A program made the position numbers and the translations under genes. Below, one piece after another: positions 27,141 to 35,922 of a DNA stretch of 55,417 nucleotides. The DNA is taken from NCBI RefSeq assembly GCF_042680125.1, contig NZ_JBHTNY010000049.1; one strand, 5' to 3'. Source of the stretch: Robinsoniella peoriensis. GTDB taxonomy: Bacteria; Bacillota; Clostridia; Lachnospirales; Lachnospiraceae. Position 1 is the stretch's first letter; every line of letters begins with the position of its first letter. The notes beneath the pieces are model-generated. The model had not been told where the DNA came from and made no database searches. It saw nothing but the letters and a program-made list of their open reading frames with translations.

Positions 27141-28013
27141 TTAACTGTTATTTTGTTCCGTGAGAAACCTTATAAAGCTTCCGACACCTCCTCCCACCTG
27201 CTTTACCTCATTTGGACGTAAGCCTTCTGTGTCTGACACATCGAAGAATTCCCCGTGTCTTGTTTTCTCCGTTATCATATAACTGTCACTTCCAAATAAG
27301 CATTCATCAAAACCGATATATTCATCACCCCAGAAGCTGCATTCCTCTTCCCGGATCTGATACTGATTACCAAAGTAATCCATGAAATCATTCACATTGT
27401 CGCTCTTACTGGAAATTCCCACCTCCAGATATTTGGCATCTGTAGTTGCACATACCGTTATGCCGTGTTTTCTTCCCATATCCTCTGCCAGGTCAATCAA
27501 TCCCCTGATTCCTCCGGTAAATCCATGGCTGTTCAGATTTGCAATAAGCTGCTCCTTCTCCCCTTCCTGTAAAAACAGGGATTCTCCCCTGCTGTTTTCT
27601 ACCATCAGATCGATCTTGCAGTAATTTGGACGGCTGAATACAATATCGGTAGGAATTTCATAATCCTCCTGTAAGCACCTGTGTATGTCATAGCAGATAT
27701 CATGAATCCGGATTAATCCTGACTTAGCCGGGATCCGGTGGCTCAGCAGGTAAGGGCTGCCGTTTTCATCGAAAGCATAATTATATGCCCCTCTGCCAAG
27801 TCCTAAGAACAGGCTCTTACGCTCTTCTACGGTAAAATATTCATGCAGCTTTCCCTCCGCAATATTTTCCAGGGTTGTACCGCTTATGACCGCCAGTTTT
27901 ACCCCCTGGGCAAGGAGCTTTTTCATGGGTGCCACCACCTCATCTACCGGTGCCTTCCTGGACAGCACCGCCGTACCATCCCAGTCAAAAAAAATCGCTT
28001 TATATTTTTTCAC
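27141..28013 (-). CDS. HAD-superfamily phosphatase (Cof/HAD-IIB-like)
   Basis: A 290-residue soluble hydrolase. Motif I FFDWDGTAV, with the nucleophile Asp at about residue 10, and motif II VISGTT near 44 are clear. A cap domain occupies roughly residues 85-190. The late Lys in SSKSDNV and the acidic motif FWGDEYIGFDE near 230 complete the active site. It starts with GTG inside the last codons of the GH65 gene (14-base overlap; GGAGG nine bases upstream), so the two are translationally coupled. In phosphorylase operons such an enzyme could dephosphorylate the released sugar phosphate; it is not a typical beta-phosphoglucomutase. Substrate is unknown. Confidence 0.8.
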   Translation of the reverse strand: MKKYKAIFFDWDGTAVLSRKAPVDEVVAPMKKLLAQGVKLAVISGTTLENIAEGKLHEYFTVEERKSLFLGLGRGAYNYAFDENGSPYLLSHRIPAKSGLIRIHDICYDIHRCLQEDYEIPTDIVFSRPNYCKIDLMVENSRGESLFLQEGEKEQLIANLNSHGFTGGIRGLIDLAEDMGRKHGITVCATTDAKYLEVGISSKSDNVNDFMDYFGNQYQIREEECSFWGDEYIGFDECLFGSDSYMITEKTRHGEFFDVSDTEGLRPNEVKQVGGGVGSFIRFLTEQNNS

Positions 28014-30345
28014 AGCAGCTTGCCTCCTTTTCTGATAGCTTTATTTTCTTTCCATTTACAGATAACTCTATTCCTTCACCGCTTATTAAAGTAAAGGTAC
28101 ACTGATCCTTCGTCATGCTGGCTTCCAGTATGCTTCCCCGGTAATTAATACGGAAGGCATATCCCTCAAAGCCGTCTGGCACAAATGGGTTAAACTGAAG
28201 AATTCCCGCATTTGTCCGAAGCCCGGCAAAACCATTTACGATAGCCAGCCAGGTGCCGGCCATATTCGCGGCATGTATACCTGCATAAAAGTTATTATGG
28301 TAATCATCCAGATCCATTCTTGCTGACTGGGAAAAATACTCATATGCTTCCTCATGATATCCGATTTCGCTTGCCAGAATTCCAAATATGCAGGTGGATA
28401 AAGAAGAGTGATGCAGCGTCACCTCCTGATAAAAGTCATAATTACGCTTCAGTTCCTCTCTGGTAAACAGGTTGCTGTGCAGATACATACCTAAAATCGC
28501 ATCTGCCTGCTTGGACATCCGCTGGCGGTATATAAACAGCGGGTGATAATTCTCGTATAACAGATGCCGCTTCTCCACAGGAATCTTCGAATCATCCCAT
28601 GGCTTTCTCATCATAAATCCGTCATCCAGCGGATAAACCTTGCGCTTTTCGTCATATGGAAAATACATATTTTCTACAATCCGCTTCCAATACTCCGTTT
28701 CCTGGTCTGTTATGGACAGCCTTCTGACAAACTCCTGATAAAATTCAGGTTCTGTTTCCTTAAGCCGGCTCAGTGCATTCAACGCATACCGGATATTCTC
28801 TCTCGCCATCAGGTTGGTATAAAAATTATTGTCTACAATTGCATTGTATTCGTCTGGACCGGTCACTGCACAGATGCAGTACTTATTCCCTTTGCTCTCT
28901 GCAAAGCATCCCACGTCCGCCCATACTCTGGCTGTCTCGCAAAGTACCTCAGCCCCCATTTCCTTTAAAAACTGTGTATCCCCTGTAACATCCACATACA
29001 GCTGGAATGCATAGGCGATATCTCCATTGATATGGTACTGCGCCGTTCCCAGTGGAAAATAAGTGGATGCCTCCTCCCCATTAATGGTTCTCCAGGGATA
29101 GAGTGCGCCTGTTTCATGACCCAGCACCTTCGCCCGCGCCCTTGCCTGATCCAGGGTATGGTAACGGTATTCCAGCAGCTTTTTCGCCAGTTTGGGCGCC
29201 GTATAGACAAACACCGGAAGCACATACATTTCTGTGTCCCAGAAATAATGGCCTTCGTACCCCTCTCCGGAAAGTCCTTTTGCTCCCAGGGAAGTACGTC
29301 CGTCCCTGCCCGCAGCCTGCATAATATGGAACAGATTAAACCGTATTCCCTGCTGCAGCGCTTCATCTCCCTGTATCCTCACATCTGCAATGTCCCAAAA
29401 TGCCTTCATATAATCCTTTTGTTTTTCTTTGAAGTAATCGTACCCCAGTGCGGTACACTCCCGGCACTTTCCTTCCACAAATCCAGCCAGACTGTCCTCC
29501 GGCATATCAAGGGAGGATGTACAAATGATAAATTTATCCAGTATTAGCTTCTCACTCCGCTGTCCGCGGTATGTCCATGCAAGTTCTGCATATGCATCCT
29601 TTTGCATTGCAGATATGGACTGAAAAGACATAGAACCGTGGCAGCTGTGTCCCACTCCAAAGGCAGCGGTCAATCCGCTTTTTTTCGTCTTTCCTTCAAA
29701 ATACAGCAGTTCCTCAGAGGCACTGCATCGATTCTGCGTAATCCGCTTTCCAAACGGACCGTAATCCACTAAGGGGTTTGTCTTTCTCGTATGGTTTTCC
29801 ACATCGGCATCTATATAGGAACATATCCTCACTTCACAGTCCTGATTCAGCAGCAAAAGGCTGAGTCTTTGCACCATTACATTTTTATCTGCAAAAGACA
29901 CCATGCGTTCGAATAAAAGCCGGATCTTTTTCCCCTTGGGAGATGTCCAGTCCACCGACCTCACTACCGTCCCATTCTTCATGTTCAGCGTTCTCTGATA
30001 AAAATCCAGACACCCCTGCCTCATATCAAATAACTCATCGTCCAGATAAATTTTTACGGGTTTTCCGTTTGGAAGATTCAAGAGGGACTGGCTCTTTAGC
30101 GGAAATCCGAAATTCCATTCCCCGTAACGTATATCTTCACTTTCATAAAAGCCGTTGATAAAATTGCCTTCCAGTCCCTCATCCACGGAAAAATCATAGT
30201 CTTCCTCGAAGGTTCCCCTTGTTCCGATATAACCGTTAGACAAGGCAAATGTTGTCTCATTCCTGTAGTTGTTCTCCATACAGAACCTGTCTTCTGTAAT
30301 GTTCCAGGGTTCTATGGGATATATTTTTTTATTATGTAATTCCAT
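28000..30345 (-). CDS. Glycoside hydrolase family 65 disaccharide phosphorylase
   Basis: A 781-residue cytoplasmic enzyme of the kojibiose/maltose/trehalose phosphorylase family, which splits an alpha-glucoside with phosphate to beta-glucose 1-phosphate plus sugar. The N-terminal beta-sandwich (about 1-270) contains NETTFALSNGYIGTRGTFEE. The (alpha/alpha)6 barrel (about 320-690) contains GLSGEGYEGHYFWDTEMY near 355, with the Trp-Asp-Thr-Glu signature, and TGPDEYNAIVDNN near 487, whose Glu is the usual general acid. The C-terminal sheet domain holds HAANMAGTW. The family's phosphate-site His-Ser-Ser run (HHSSLST) is present. The exact linkage preference is not readable by eye. It is flanked by an ABC sugar importer and a HAD phosphatase in one operon. 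Confidence 0.92.
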   Translation of the reverse strand: MELHNKKIYPIEPWNITEDRFCMENNYRNETTFALSNGYIGTRGTFEEDYDFSVDEGLEGNFINGFYESEDIRYGEWNFGFPLKSQSLLNLPNGKPVKIYLDDELFDMRQGCLDFYQRTLNMKNGTVVRSVDWTSPKGKKIRLLFERMVSFADKNVMVQRLSLLLLNQDCEVRICSYIDADVENHTRKTNPLVDYGPFGKRITQNRCSASEELLYFEGKTKKSGLTAAFGVGHSCHGSMSFQSISAMQKDAYAELAWTYRGQRSEKLILDKFIICTSSLDMPEDSLAGFVEGKCRECTALGYDYFKEKQKDYMKAFWDIADVRIQGDEALQQGIRFNLFHIMQAAGRDGRTSLGAKGLSGEGYEGHYFWDTEMYVLPVFVYTAPKLAKKLLEYRYHTLDQARARAKVLGHETGALYPWRTINGEEASTYFPLGTAQYHINGDIAYAFQLYVDVTGDTQFLKEMGAEVLCETARVWADVGCFAESKGNKYCICAVTGPDEYNAIVDNNFYTNLMARENIRYALNALSRLKETEPEFYQEFVRRLSITDQETEYWKRIVENMYFPYDEKRKVYPLDDGFMMRKPWDDSKIPVEKRHLLYENYHPLFIYRQRMSKQADAILGMYLHSNLFTREELKRNYDFYQEVTLHHSSLSTCIFGILASEIGYHEEAYEYFSQSARMDLDDYHNNFYAGIHAANMAGTWLAIVNGFAGLRTNAGILQFNPFVPDGFEGYAFRINYRGSILEASMTKDQCTFTLISGEGIELSVNGKKIKLSEKEASCCEKI

Positions 30346-30352
30346 CCTGTGA

Positions 30353-31195
30353 TTATCCTTTCACCGCACCTGCGGTTAAACTTTCCATTACCTGTCTCTG
30401 CAAAATGATAAATACGGCTATTGTTGGCAGAACAGTCATGACTACAGCAGCAAAAAGAGCCGAATAATTATTGGCAAATGTCCCCATGTAGTAATTCAAT
30501 GCAATTGGTATCGTTCTTGCCGTATCCCCGCTGGTAAGCATTAAAGCAAAGTAAAATTCATTCCAGGTATTGATGAACTGCAAAAGTGCTATAGTAACCA
30601 GCCCCGGTTTTGCCAGAGGCAGAATAATATGCCAGAAGGTCTGCAAAAATGTTGCACCGTCAATATAAGCCGATTCCTCCAGTGCCATGGATATCGTTTT
30701 ATAGTAGCTCGTCATAACAAAGAATGACATAGGAATACCCATTGCAGAGTAAACAATGACAAGTCCAAGCTTCGTATCGAAGATCCCAAGCTTCTGGAAG
30801 ATGGAAAATAAGGGCTGGGATATGGCCTGTGCCGGAAGCATTAACGATGCCGAAATCAAAAGCACAATTAACGGCTTCATTTTGAACTCGAATCTTGAAA
30901 TAATGTAGGCACACATAGCTACAAATGCCAGAGTTACCAGTACGCTGCAGCCTACAATAACTACACTGTTCAGAAAATATTTGGCTATAGGAGCATATTT
31001 AAAAGCTGCTTTATAGTTGTCCAGATTAAATGTGGACGGCCAGGACAGTGCAGAGGAATTGATCTCTGAATAGCTCTTAAAGGAACTTATAAATGCCCAT
31101 ACAATCGGACCTACTGCAATAAATACAAAGAATATTAAAAATATATATTTACCTATGACGGCACAGACGGTTGATACTTTTGATGTTTTCTTCAA
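30353..31195 (-). CDS. Carbohydrate ABC transporter permease (MalG-type)
   Basis: A 280-residue permease with six membrane segments. Its EAA loop (EESAYIDGATFLQTF, near residue 175) contacts the ATPase, and it has the typical C-terminal ending TAGAVKG. It starts with TTG directly after the stop codon of the partner permease, with GGGAGGGG as ribosome site inside that gene's end, so translation is coupled. It is the inner-membrane part of the importer that would bring in the disaccharide cleaved by the GH65 enzyme encoded downstream. No ATPase gene is in the locus. Confidence 0.93.
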   Translation of the reverse strand: MKKTSKVSTVCAVIGKYIFLIFFVFIAVGPIVWAFISSFKSYSEINSSALSWPSTFNLDNYKAAFKYAPIAKYFLNSVVIVGCSVLVTLAFVAMCAYIISRFEFKMKPLIVLLISASLMLPAQAISQPLFSIFQKLGIFDTKLGLVIVYSAMGIPMSFFVMTSYYKTISMALEESAYIDGATFLQTFWHIILPLAKPGLVTIALLQFINTWNEFYFALMLTSGDTARTIPIALNYYMGTFANNYSALFAAVVMTVLPTIAVFIILQRQVMESLTAGAVKG

Positions 31196-32083
31196 TTATT
31201 TCCCCTCCCTTATCTCTTTTTTTTCACGGAACAGCTGCTGAATCAGAATCACCAAAACCAGCCCCAGCACGATCTGTACAACCCCCACAGCATTTGCCTT
31301 TCCGTAGTTATTCTCAAGCGTCGCCGCTTTATATAAAAACATCGGCAGGTTTAAAGTGGTACTTCCGGGCCCGCCCTTTGTCGTCACATAGATGATGTCA
31401 AACTGTGATACCATTGCAACGGATGCCAGTATGACACAGGTGCCAAAAATATTTCTCATGAGGGGAAGCGTTATAAACCGGTCAACCTGCCAGGGCTTTG
31501 CTCCGTCCACCCGTGCAGCCTCGTATATCTCTTTATCTATGGCGCCCATCTCAGCCAGGAATATAATGGTATTAAAACCCGCATAGAGTATCCAGGTCAG
31601 TGTTACGGTCCAGAATGCATATTTGGAGTTGCCGAACAGGTTAGGCACCTGAGATGCATTGAATCCAAGAGCCTCAACGATGGGCTTTACCACACCAAAG
31701 GAAGGATTCAGCAATAAAGTGAACATAACGCCAGTTGCCGCCGTAGGAATAATATTGGGAATCATATATGCGGTCCGCACTATTTTCCATCCTTTTGGCT
31801 TTCGCCTCAACACCAGCGCCATAGCCAATCCCAGGCACACATGGAAGGTCGATTGCAGTAAAACCCAAACAAGCGTATTTTTAATTGCTGCTAAAAACGT
31901 CTCATCCTGAAAGATGACCATAAAATTTTTCAAACCGGTAAAAACCGGACCTGAAAAAGTCGTATAATCACAAAGTGAGGTATAAATAACGGTAACGATA
32001 GGCGCTGCGTACACAAGGGCAAACAAAGCCATACACGGCAGCGTAAACATAATGATCCAAAACTTCTTATTTTTTACTTTCAT
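31196..32083 (-). CDS. Carbohydrate ABC transporter permease (MalF-type)
   Basis: A 295-residue permease with six hydrophobic segments and the EAA loop YEAARVDGAKPWQ near residue 195. It pairs with the MalG-type permease directly downstream (TAA followed at once by TTG). It lies between that gene and the binding-protein gene, from which it is separated by a 277-base spacer filled by palindromic repeats. The start follows AAAGGGTGTTGAT. Confidence 0.93.
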   Translation of the reverse strand: MKVKNKKFWIIMFTLPCMALFALVYAAPIVTVIYTSLCDYTTFSGPVFTGLKNFMVIFQDETFLAAIKNTLVWVLLQSTFHVCLGLAMALVLRRKPKGWKIVRTAYMIPNIIPTAATGVMFTLLLNPSFGVVKPIVEALGFNASQVPNLFGNSKYAFWTVTLTWILYAGFNTIIFLAEMGAIDKEIYEAARVDGAKPWQVDRFITLPLMRNIFGTCVILASVAMVSQFDIIYVTTKGGPGSTTLNLPMFLYKAATLENNYGKANAVGVVQIVLGLVLVILIQQLFREKKEIREGK

Positions 32084-32158
32084 ATCAACACCCTTTCATC
32101 TCTCTTTAAAAAATTAGATCCGCAAGTTTTCTGCCTGCGAATCCAATTTTTTATCCCG

Positions 32159-32195
32159 GAGCGTGTCTTAAATCCTTGAATTTTCAACACGCTCT
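32159..32195. repeat. Short palindromic repeat unit, GAGCGTGT termini
   Basis: GAGCGTGTCTTAAA and TTTTCAACACGCTC form an interrupted palindrome of 37 bases. It is joined head to tail with the long element that starts at 32196 and shares its terminal sequence, as if it were a copy with the middle deleted. Confidence 0.75.
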
Positions 32196-32357
32196 AGAGC
32201 GTATTTTAAAATTGCTTTCTGGCAGCTGTGCGTCACACTTTGTGGGAGATTTGTCCCGGATGAAGGGCGCGTAGCGGGCTACGTAACCTGAATTCGGGGC
32301 AAATATACCGCAAAGTGGGGCGTGCAGATGGCAGGAATGAATTTTCAAACACGCTCT
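32196..32357. repeat. 162-bp near-palindromic dispersed repeat (MITE- or REP-like), copy A
   Basis: The element starts AGAGCGT and ends ACGCTCT. Its left and right halves are complementary almost throughout: for instance CACTTTGTGG in the left arm matches CCGCAAAGTG in the right arm, and the centre pairs CGTAGC with GCTACG. No open reading frame is inside. It fills the space between the binding-protein stop codon (four bases away) and the MalF-type permease, so the transcript would carry a very long hairpin there. Related copies are at 44353-44494 and, in part, at 40439, 41905 and 45331. Confidence 0.85.
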
Positions 32358-32360
32358 AAT

Positions 32361-33791
32361 CTATTCCTGATTTTTAGCTGCAGAATCAGATAATTTTTGA
32401 CAGAATTCTTTTGGTGTAATATTACCATATGCCAGTTCCGGAAGTTCTGTTGAAAATGTATCGATTGCATTCTGATACCAATATGCCTGGTTCTGCCCAT
32501 ATGTTAATTTAGCTTTATTCTGAATCTCCAGAACCTGAGCCATCAGTGGATCTTTTTCGCTTAAATCAGAAGGAATGTCCAGATTGTTGGATACCGGCTG
32601 AAGCCCCGTCATCTCCAGTGCTTTAATCTGATTTTCAGGACTTGTCTCAAACTTTAAAAATGCTACTGCAGCTTCGATTTTATCTTTGTCCTTTGCTCCC
32701 ACCATATCTCCTGGTGTTGGAACCATTTCCATACCGTTACCCGGCATCAGCATAATTCCAACTTTGTCATAGAAGCCTTCCGGAGCCTTTTCTGTCTGGG
32801 AAAAGTCAGGAATCATCCATGGGCCATTGGGGAACATTGCTACTTCTCCATTGAAGAAATGAGTTGCCATTGGATCATATTTTCCGCCTATCGCATCGGC
32901 AGTGGTGTAATTCTCAAACATTTTTTGAATGTTTTCTGCTGCTTTTTCTACTTCCGGCGTATTAAAATCAGTAGGATAAAGTGTATTCATCCATTTATTA
33001 CCTGCATCTCCGTCTGTGCCTATCAATGCGCTCATCCAGAGATTTGTAAGCCATCCGCTGTCTGCCGTATCCATGCCAAGAGGTGTAATATCAGCTGCTT
33101 TGAGCTTATCGCAGGCTTTAAAAAATTCATCCCAGTTTGCAAAAGATGTTTCCGGAACTTCAACCCCTGCTTTTTCAAATAATTCCTTATTATAATAGAT
33201 ATAAGAGATTTCCTTAGAAACCGGCACTCCGTAGATTTTACCATCTACTGTATTAAAGTTCAGGGATGTTTCATCAAACAGTGCCTTCCACTCCGGATCT
33301 GCCTCAAAATAAGGTGTTAAATCTGTAACTTTTCCTGACTTTGCAGCCAGCTCTGTAATATTATTTCCTCCGTTGAATACAATATCCGGGAGGTCACCGC
33401 TGGAAATCAGCAGCTTAATCTTTTGATTATAAGCATCTGTTGTGGGAATCTCTTCAAAATTAAACTCTACATTTTTACCTGCATCGGTCTTTTTGAATTC
33501 CTCAAATAAATATTTGTAATATTCAGCCGCATAATCCGTACCAACATGGTAGTTGATTACATTTAACTCTACTTTTTTACCTTCGCCTGATGCATCCCCA
33601 CTGCCGTCATCAGATGCCTGTCCCTCTGTTGCAGCAGCATCTGTTGTCTTGCCTTCCGTCGTCTGCCCATCAGTTGTCTTCTCATCTGCTTTTCCTGCTG
33701 TCTCACTATTTCCTCCACATGCAGTAAGCCCGAAAACCATGATACCTGCCAATGCTGTAGCAATCACTCTTTTTGTTAATTTTCTTTTCAT
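32361..33791 (-). CDS. Sugar-binding lipoprotein of an ABC importer (family 1)
   Basis: A 476-residue binding protein. It has a lipoprotein signal with lipobox LTAC (Cys at about residue 24), a Thr/Glu/Gly/Ser-rich low-complexity linker to about residue 70, then a periplasmic-binding-protein type fold. The latter shows DLPDIVFNGGNNITELA near 125 and GEVAMFPNGPWMIPDF near 312, typical of maltose/trehalose-type binding proteins. The start at 33791 follows AAGGAGGATTCAT; an upstream ATG at 33809 would include this site. It heads the operon with two permeases, GH65 and HAD, and has a promoter at 33821-33849. It diverges from the YesM/YesN genes, which are expected to control it. Confidence 0.93.
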   Translation of the reverse strand: MKRKLTKRVIATALAGIMVFGLTACGGNSETAGKADEKTTDGQTTEGKTTDAAATEGQASDDGSGDASGEGKKVELNVINYHVGTDYAAEYYKYLFEEFKKTDAGKNVEFNFEEIPTTDAYNQKIKLLISSGDLPDIVFNGGNNITELAAKSGKVTDLTPYFEADPEWKALFDETSLNFNTVDGKIYGVPVSKEISYIYYNKELFEKAGVEVPETSFANWDEFFKACDKLKAADITPLGMDTADSGWLTNLWMSALIGTDGDAGNKWMNTLYPTDFNTPEVEKAAENIQKMFENYTTADAIGGKYDPMATHFFNGEVAMFPNGPWMIPDFSQTEKAPEGFYDKVGIMLMPGNGMEMVPTPGDMVGAKDKDKIEAAVAFLKFETSPENQIKALEMTGLQPVSNNLDIPSDLSEKDPLMAQVLEIQNKAKLTYGQNQAYWYQNAIDTFSTELPELAYGNITPKEFCQKLSDSAAKNQE

Positions 33792-33820
33792 ATGAATCCT
33801 CCTTGTCATCTTATGGCTAA

Positions 33821-33849
33821 ATTATAACTTTAAATTTCAAAATAGTGAA
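33821..33849 (-). promoter_or_regulatory. Promoter of the sugar-import/GH65 operon
   Basis: On the minus strand TTCACT (33849-33844) and TATAAT (33826-33821) are 17 bases apart, about 30 bases before the binding-protein start. The weak -35 fits a promoter needing an activator such as the YesN-type regulator. Confidence 0.6.
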
Positions 33850-33982
33850 TAAAATATGAGATTCATGACTTGAACTTTCAGATCCCATTCCAGCCATATT
33901 TTTTTCACAATTCATTATTTTGACAAAAACTATGAAAATTTTGACCTTTTCTTTAAAAATCCGGTCATCCTGCTGAAACTTA

Positions 33983-34011
33983 TTGATACCCTTCTTTAAA
34001 TATGGCATAAT
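33983..34011 (+). promoter_or_regulatory. Promoter of the YesM/YesN two-component genes
   Basis: TTGATA (33983-33988) and CATAAT (34006-34011) are separated by exactly 17 bases, 50 bases before the kinase start. Confidence 0.7.
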
Positions 34012-34060
34012 TCCTATTATTATCACAGAACCTGAATAACGCTTTTTAAGGAGATGGCAT

Positions 34061-35827
34061 ATGTCCAAAGAAGGAACTGTTACCAGCAAAACGCTGTCCT
34101 TGCGTACATTTATCACCGTTATCATTTCACTGACGATTACTGTAATACTGGTGTTATCGATTTTGTTCTTTTATAAAGGAACGTCTTATATTCTGATCAA
34201 TGAATATGAGCAGTCCATAACGGCTCAGCTAAGCCAGGTAAACCAACAGATAAGTGAACAGATCGATGCACTGGATTCCATTATTCCCATGTTTCTTTCC
34301 AATTCACTGATATCAAACACACTGGAATCCATCAACTATAATTCGGTAACCTACGACAGCAAAATCAGCATTGAAAAACAAATGTCCCACACCTATTACA
34401 GTACCTCGCTGTCCAGCAAAAATTTTATAAACGGGATCCACATATTCAGCGATGACGGTACGGAATTTTACATTCCCACCTCCGGCAAATCGGAGCGGGA
34501 TATTGACCTGAACCAGAAACTGCTGGATAATATAGATCCGTCCGACCCCGGACTGATCTGTATGTCACTCTACTCCGAATATAAAAGTATCTTTTTTGCC
34601 AGAAACATATTCAGCAGCAATACCGGCAGGCATATAGGCATCTTTATAGTAGACGTTGCTCCTGTCAACTGGATTCAGTTCTGTGCCAAAGGGCTGGATC
34701 CCTCATGGTTCATTTATTTATATAATAATGAAATGAGTATACTTTCCAATGAAGATATGGAAGTCCAAAGTGCGCAGCTGCTAACACAGATCGCTCCCCA
34801 GAATTCCACCGTTTCCTTCCAGGAGCTAACCCTTTCGGGAGAACCCTATTTTGTGGCAGCCCAGGAATTACAGGGACTGCATATCACTTCAGCCGTTGCT
34901 GCACCGAAACTTTTAATGATGAGTGATTTGAACCAGACATTAAAATCTTACCTGCTTTTAATGTCCGGAATCGTATTAATCGCCCTGGCGGCAGCTGTTG
35001 TTCTAAGCCGTGCAGTGACAAGGCCGATTAATAAAATGGTCTTTCATATTAATGAAATTTCCCAGGGACGCCAGGACAGCCTGCCACCGCTTAAGATGCA
35101 TTATGAGTTTCAAATATGGATGAACGCATTTAATGAAATGTTGAAAAAGCTGGACATCTCTTATAATGATAATTTCCAGAAGCAGCTGCTTCTAAAAAAT
35201 GCTGAGATCCAGGCTCTGCAGTCCCAGATGGATCCCCATTTCCTGTTTAATGTGTTAAATACCATTGCCTGGAAAGCCCAGATGAGCGATAATGAAGAGA
35301 TCTATGATATGATTATCTCTCTCGGGGAACTGCTCAGAATCAATACTATATCAAAAGAGTCTGCCTACACTCTGCTGGAGCAGGAAATGAAATATGTGAA
35401 ATTCTATATCTACCTGCAGCAGATGCGGTTTGAGGATAAAATTTCCTTTGATATCCAGGTACCCGATTCTCTCATGCAATGTAAGATACCCGGCTTTTGC
35501 ATACAGCCTCTGGTGGAAAACGCAATCGTACATGGGCTGGAGCCAAAGAAAGGGAATGGAAAGTTATCCATCAATATTATTGAAACAAAACGGTATATGG
35601 AAATATCCATCAATGATAATGGCATTGGATTTGAAACCGTTCCTGATATACGGCAGATTGCTTCCAAGAACGATGGCTCCCACACCCATGTGGGGCTTAA
35701 AAATCTGGATAAACGCCTGGAGCTCTTATATGGGGAAGAGTCAAGATTACATATTCTGAGTACACCAAATGTATGTACTTCCATATCTTTTCGCATTCCA
35801 ATTCATACGGATGTACCGGAATTGTAA
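34061..35827 (+). CDS. YesM-type sensor histidine kinase
   Basis: A 588-residue membrane kinase. TM1 lies at about residues 15-38, an extracytoplasmic sensor region at about 39-295 and TM2 at about 297-317. A HAMP linker follows (about 318-370), then a His_kinase domain with the phosphorylated His in QMDPHFLFN near 391, and an HATPase domain with N-box QPLVENAIVHGLEP near 482 and G-box DNGIGF near 525. This YesM/LytS-like family pairs with AraC-type response regulators and senses sugars, often through a binding protein. The response regulator follows 95 bases downstream. The start follows AAGGAGATGGCAT. Confidence 0.92.
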   Translation: MSKEGTVTSKTLSLRTFITVIISLTITVILVLSILFFYKGTSYILINEYEQSITAQLSQVNQQISEQIDALDSIIPMFLSNSLISNTLESINYNSVTYDSKISIEKQMSHTYYSTSLSSKNFINGIHIFSDDGTEFYIPTSGKSERDIDLNQKLLDNIDPSDPGLICMSLYSEYKSIFFARNIFSSNTGRHIGIFIVDVAPVNWIQFCAKGLDPSWFIYLYNNEMSILSNEDMEVQSAQLLTQIAPQNSTVSFQELTLSGEPYFVAAQELQGLHITSAVAAPKLLMMSDLNQTLKSYLLLMSGIVLIALAAAVVLSRAVTRPINKMVFHINEISQGRQDSLPPLKMHYEFQIWMNAFNEMLKKLDISYNDNFQKQLLLKNAEIQALQSQMDPHFLFNVLNTIAWKAQMSDNEEIYDMIISLGELLRINTISKESAYTLLEQEMKYVKFYIYLQQMRFEDKISFDIQVPDSLMQCKIPGFCIQPLVENAIVHGLEPKKGNGKLSINIIETKRYMEISINDNGIGFETVPDIRQIASKNDGSHTHVGLKNLDKRLELLYGEESRLHILSTPNVCTSISFRIPIHTDVPEL

Positions 35828-35922
35828 TGCCGGGCTTTAACAGAAATTGCTTAGATTCAGAAATATTTTAACTGCCAGAACGCTGCATCGTTATATCTGA
35901 CAGTAAAAAAGGAGATGAAGTT